DNA of 17,073 bases from Actinomycetes bacterium (GTDB lineage: Bacteria > Actinomycetota > Acidimicrobiia > Acidimicrobiales > Palsa-688): contig JAKBBA010000069.1 of the NCBI GenBank assembly GCA_021808665.1, positions 1 to 17,073 on the forward strand. The letters run 5' to 3'. Under the pieces are notes generated by a model. That model had not been told where the DNA came from. It searched no databases and was given only the letters and a program-made list of their open reading frames with translations. Below, piece by piece: positions 15,316 through 17,073 of this stretch (position 1 is its first letter; each line of letters opens with the position of its first letter). The translations under genes and the position numbers were made by a program.

Positions 15316-15594
15316 ATGGCCTCCGTGAGTGGGACCTACCTTCCGGTTGTCGTCGGAGTAGCAGTGATCCGCGACCATGTCCTCCGCCTACTGTTCGATG
15401 ACGGCACTGTGGGAGACGTCGACTTCTCCTCCGAGGAGTGGACAGGCGCCCTCGCAGCGCTAGGCGATGCGAAGTACTTCGGCCGCGTTCGGGTGGATGC
15501 CGAGGCTGGAACCGTCACCTGGCCCAACGGCGAGGACCTGGCCCCTGAGCCCCTCTACGAGCAGGCCCGAGCCCACCCGCTCGCTGCCGTCTGA
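15316..15594 (+). CDS. DUF2442 family protein
   Basis: The 92-residue protein shows the DUF2442 pattern LRLLFDDGTVGDVDFSSE, YFGRVRVDAEAGTVTWPNGEDLAPEPLYE. It partners the DUF4160 gene 1 bp upstream, which makes them an operon. Proteins of this fold are related to the NE0471 N-terminal structure, and many have no proven role; antitoxin or partner of DUF4160 is the usual guess. It is the last gene before the right end of element 3. Confidence 0.88.
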   Translation: MASVSGTYLPVVVGVAVIRDHVLRLLFDDGTVGDVDFSSEEWTGALAALGDAKYFGRVRVDAEAGTVTWPNGEDLAPEPLYEQARAHPLAAV

Positions 15595-15604
15595 GGAGGC
15601 CGAG

Positions 15605-15658
15605 ATGACCGAGGAGCCGGAACTTCGTGCAACTACGGAAGTAGATCGTCAGAGATGA
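15605..15658 (+). CDS. Right-end 17-codon ORF of element 3 (LRATT motif), doubtful CDS
   Basis: ATG 15605 with a strong GAGGAGG 5 bp upstream encodes MTEEPELRATTEVDRQR and stops at TGA 15656-15658, just into the att core. It begins 10 bp after the DUF2442 stop. It is the shortest and cleanest example of the right-end ORF and has the best ribosome-binding site. Confidence 0.35.
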   Translation: MTEEPELRATTEVDRQR

Positions 15659-15678
15659 TCAAGAGACAACAGAACTAA
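15624..15678 (+). repeat. att copy 3: right end of element 3 joined to left end of element 4
   Basis: The arm TTCGTGCAACTACGG (15624-15638) precedes the core GATCAAGAGACAACAGAACTAA (15657-15678), which matches the rpsJ end at 20 of 22 bases. In the rpsJ frame it reads I-K-R-Q-Q-N-stop. To the right the sequence is AT-richer (15678-15740) and unlike the other copies. Confidence 0.72.
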
Positions 15679-15736
15679 ATCTCGATTCCTTTAGTAACCT
15701 TGCGATCCTTCCCTGTGGCTAGATTCTATTCGAGCC

Positions 15737-15793
15737 TTCACTCACCGCTACAGCAACGCCGGTACCCGTAGGCAGTAAGAGACCGAACTGCCG
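15737..15793 (+). pseudogene. Integrase remnant of element 4 (about 15-20 codons)
   Basis: The text FTHRYSNAGTRRQ, a TAA stop at 15776-15778, and then ETEL match the same N-terminal segment as in elements 1 to 3 (RYxNxxTRRxYExEL). Nothing else of the integrase is left. The stretch 15794-15885 is anonymous. Confidence 0.65.
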
Positions 15794-15885
15794 GACAGCA
15801 GCACGCAAAACTCTCGCTCTCCTCCACGGCCCAACCCGACCGGCAACACCACGGAACCAGCGGACTGCACCAGGACGATACCCGG

Positions 15886-15916
15886 CGGCCGCTTGGCTCG
15901 AAGGAGGTTTGAACGG
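15886..15916. repeat. Hairpin repeat copy C (partial)
   Basis: The right third of the repeat seen at 12257 and 14116 is present: CGGCCGCTTGGCTCGAAG, then GGTTTGAACGG. The hairpins are lost. It lies between the integrase remnant and the TA operon of element 4, the same relative position as in elements 1 and 2. Confidence 0.6.
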
Positions 15917-15983
15917 CGATGCGGTTCGAGGCATCGAAGAACCTGTTGGCGGAGCTTCGATCGGATCCGACATCGGACCACTC

Positions 15984-16023
15984 TTGACAAGAGTAAAGAA
16001 TCCCGTACAATTGTCCGTACGGG
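15984..16023 (+). promoter_or_regulatory. Promoter and operator of the DUF1778/GNAT operon
   Basis: TTGACA (15984-15989), a 16-bp spacer and TACAAT (16006-16011) make a near-consensus promoter. The inverted repeat CCCGTAC (16002-16008)/GTACGGG (16017-16023) overlaps the -10 box and the start point. This is the expected place for autorepression by the RHH antitoxin encoded next. GGGAGGAG (16021-16028) is the ribosome-binding site. Confidence 0.75.
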
Positions 16024-16033
16024 AGGAGTTGCC

Positions 16034-16309
16034 ATGGTTGCGAAAGATCACCGGCGGGAGTTGCGGTTGTCGTCGAGCGACGACGACCTGATCACCGAGG
16101 CGGCAGGTCTTGTCGGCTTATCGGTGTCGGAGTTTCTCTTGGGGCGGGCTGTTGCTGATGCCGAAGCTATCGTGGACGCTCACCACGCTGTGCGTCTGCA
16201 GCAGGATTCCCGCGATCGTTTCCTGCTCGCGCTCGACTCGCCTCCCAAGCCGGTGGCTAAGCTCGTCGATCAGATCCGAAAGAGCCGGCCAATCAAGCAC
16301 GCCGACTGA
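16034..16309 (+). CDS. DUF1778 antitoxin (TacA-like, RHH)
   Basis: The 91-residue protein has an N-terminal RHH DNA-binding domain (RRELRLSSSDDDLITEAAGLVGLSVSEFLLGRAV, about 7-40) and a C-terminal tail (RDRFLLALDSPPKPVAKLVDQI) that in TacA proteins wraps the acetyltransferase and blocks its active site. ATG 16034 is chosen for the GGGAGGAG 5 bp upstream; the longer in-frame ORF from 15893 would include the promoter. Its stop overlaps the toxin start by 1 bp (TGATG). Confidence 0.9.
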   Translation: MVAKDHRRELRLSSSDDDLITEAAGLVGLSVSEFLLGRAVADAEAIVDAHHAVRLQQDSRDRFLLALDSPPKPVAKLVDQIRKSRPIKHAD

Positions 16310-16821
16310 TGCAGGTCGAGCGACTCGGCGACGAGCACGATCTCGCTGGCTTTAGCTGTGGCAACAAGTCTCTCGATGACTGGTTGAGGCTCCATGCGTT
16401 AGAGAACCAGAGCCGCAGCCTGTCCCGGACCTTCGTCTTGGCAGACGACGGTGGTGCGGTCACCGGCTACTACGCCTTGTCGACGGGTGGAGTGGCCAAA
16501 GACGAGCTTGCGCGCCGACTGGGTCGCGGGTTTCCCGGCTACCAGATCGGGATGGTGCTCCTTGCCCGTCTGGCCGTCGATGCCCGCCATCAGGGGGAAG
16601 GACTCGGCCGTGACCTACTGGTCGACGCCATCCTTCAGGCCGCCGTGGCTGGTCAGCATGCTGCTGCCAGATTCATCGCCGTCGACCCTATTGACGAGTC
16701 CGCGAGAGCTTTCTACAGCCGTTTCGGTTTCACGAACATCGAGGGTGACGAACACGGTCGGATGTTCATCCGGATCGACGAGGCCCTCGCCGCTTTCGAG
16801 GAGGTCAGAGATGACGACTGA
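16309..16821 (+). CDS. GNAT-family acetyltransferase toxin (TacT-like)
   Basis: The 170-residue protein is normal length for the DUF1778-linked GNAT toxins, which acetylate the amino group of aminoacyl-tRNA and stop translation. FSCGNKSLDDWL (15-26) is the usual start. The acetyl-CoA loop QGEGLG (95-100) fits Q/RxxGxG/A after the strand MVLLARLAV. FYSRFGF (135-141) has the conserved Tyr. The ATG overlaps the antitoxin stop, so the two are co-translated. It is the cargo of element 4; its end overlaps the next short ORF. Confidence 0.92.
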   Translation: MQVERLGDEHDLAGFSCGNKSLDDWLRLHALENQSRSLSRTFVLADDGGAVTGYYALSTGGVAKDELARRLGRGFPGYQIGMVLLARLAVDARHQGEGLGRDLLVDAILQAAVAGQHAAARFIAVDPIDESARAFYSRFGFTNIEGDEHGRMFIRIDEALAAFEEVRDDD

Positions 16822-17005
16822 GCCAGCTGATTCGAGGAGGTTCGAAGCAGTGTCCGATGAGGTTCGTGCAACAGGCTCAGGGGATGAAGGTACACACCAA
16901 CGACCGAGGATGCCGGCTGCGTGGTGCGACGGCCCCGGGCCAACCTGGAGCGCGTGGCGGCCGCTCTCAAAGACCTCAACGCTCGCCTCCGGGTGGCCGG
17001 CATGA
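16811..17005 (+). CDS. Right-end short ORF of element 4 (VRAT motif), doubtful CDS
   Basis: ATG 16811 lies inside the GNAT toxin end and opens 64 codons. The first 26 read MTTEPADSRRFEAVSDE and then VRATGSGDE at the right-end arm. The rest runs antiphase over the nucleotidyltransferase fragment and is not credible. It is the counterpart of the ORFs at 12955, 14605 and 15605. Confidence 0.3.
   Translation: MTTEPADSRRFEAVSDEVRATGSGDEGTHQRPRMPAAWCDGPGPTWSAWRPLSKTSTLASGWPA
16862..16902 (+). repeat. att copy 4: right end of element 4, decayed core
   Basis: The arm GTTCGTGCAACAGG (16862-16875) is well conserved. The core at 16883 (GATGAAGGTACACACCAAC) is only weakly like the others; in the rpsJ frame it reads M-K-V-H-T-N without the stop. 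No integrase remnant follows; a broken nucleotidyltransferase-like gene begins directly at this point. Confidence 0.5.
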
Positions 17006-17073
17006 CTGACGAGGACGCCATGGCACTGCCAGTTCGGATCGATCCAACGACGCTGGACCGTGCTGGCATGATC
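16888..17073 (+). pseudogene. Nucleotidyltransferase-like (putative TA toxin) fragment, 5' truncated, 3' off window
   Basis: The frame is open from 16888 to the window end: TTEDAGCVVRRPRANLERVAAALKDLNARLRV and then MTDEDAMALPVRIDPTTLD. This resembles small actinobacterial nucleotidyltransferase-fold proteins of the AbiEii/MNT kind, in which the text TxDxDxVV follows a GGVAxxxHG motif. Here everything before TTED is missing, cut at the att copy, and the second Asp of the DxD pair reads Gly (EDAG), so the fragment is probably inactive. GTG 16921 could serve as a start only for a truncated product. The 3' end is outside the window, so intactness downstream is unknown. Confidence 0.55.

Noticed and set aside
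10043..16902. Integron cassette array with attC sites
   Set aside because: The repeats lack the R/L-box inverted symmetry of attC. Each repeat is followed by an integrase remnant of its own and the core is the end of rpsJ, so serial integration explains the data better.

Overview
The window is high-GC DNA with frequent GTG and TTG starts and an actinobacterial style of ribosomal and elongation-factor genes. It probably comes from an uncultured member of the Actinomycetota; a deep lineage such as Acidimicrobiia is only a guess. The left two thirds are ordinary chromosome. The right third is a pile-up of decayed mobile elements.

Left part (1-5029). The window opens inside a class C beta-lactamase/esterase-type serine hydrolase (+). 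Two minus-strand genes follow: a family 3 O-methyltransferase and a PIG-L (LmbE-type) deacetylase. Between them lies a small cluster of short repeats and hairpins. Divergent from the deacetylase, and only 62 bp away, a GT4 glycosyltransferase starts and overlaps a ten-helix-type DMT permease by 4 bp. A glycan or glycoconjugate role for this set is an inference.

Middle (5030-10064). This is the classical str operon, rpsL-rpsG-fusA-tuf. A two-hairpin terminator, a TTGACA box and rpsJ follow. rpsJ is normally the first gene of the S10 operon and is normally followed by rplC.

Right part (10043-17073). rplC is absent from the window. A perfect 15-bp-arm hairpin follows rpsJ, and then come four tandem remnants of integrative elements. 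The boundary marker is a copy of the last seven codons of rpsJ. Copies lie at 10043, 13043, 14677 and 15657, with a weak fifth at 16883. The copy at 14677 matches the real rpsJ end at 31 of 32 bases. Each of the first four is followed by the N-terminal part of a tyrosine integrase. Each of the last four is preceded by a conserved right-end motif that reads (V/L)RAT. I read this as repeated site-specific integration into the 3' end of rpsJ, with each element rebuilding the S10 C-terminus. The integrases shrink with distance from rpsJ: nearly full length, then two thirds, then about 70 codons, then about 15.

Cargo. Element 1 also has a frameshifted HUH rolling-circle Rep and a toxin/RHH-antitoxin pair. 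Element 2 has a small two-CxxC protein, a small acidic protein and an excisionase-like HTH protein. Element 3 has a DUF4160/DUF2442 pair. Element 4 has a DUF1778/GNAT (TacA/TacT-like) pair with a visible promoter and operator. A truncated nucleotidyltransferase-like gene starts at the fifth boundary and runs off the window. A hairpin repeat that could be a replication origin occurs in elements 1, 2 and partly 4. The main discovery is an element family that uses rpsJ as its attachment gene and carries interchangeable toxin-antitoxin cargo next to its right end.
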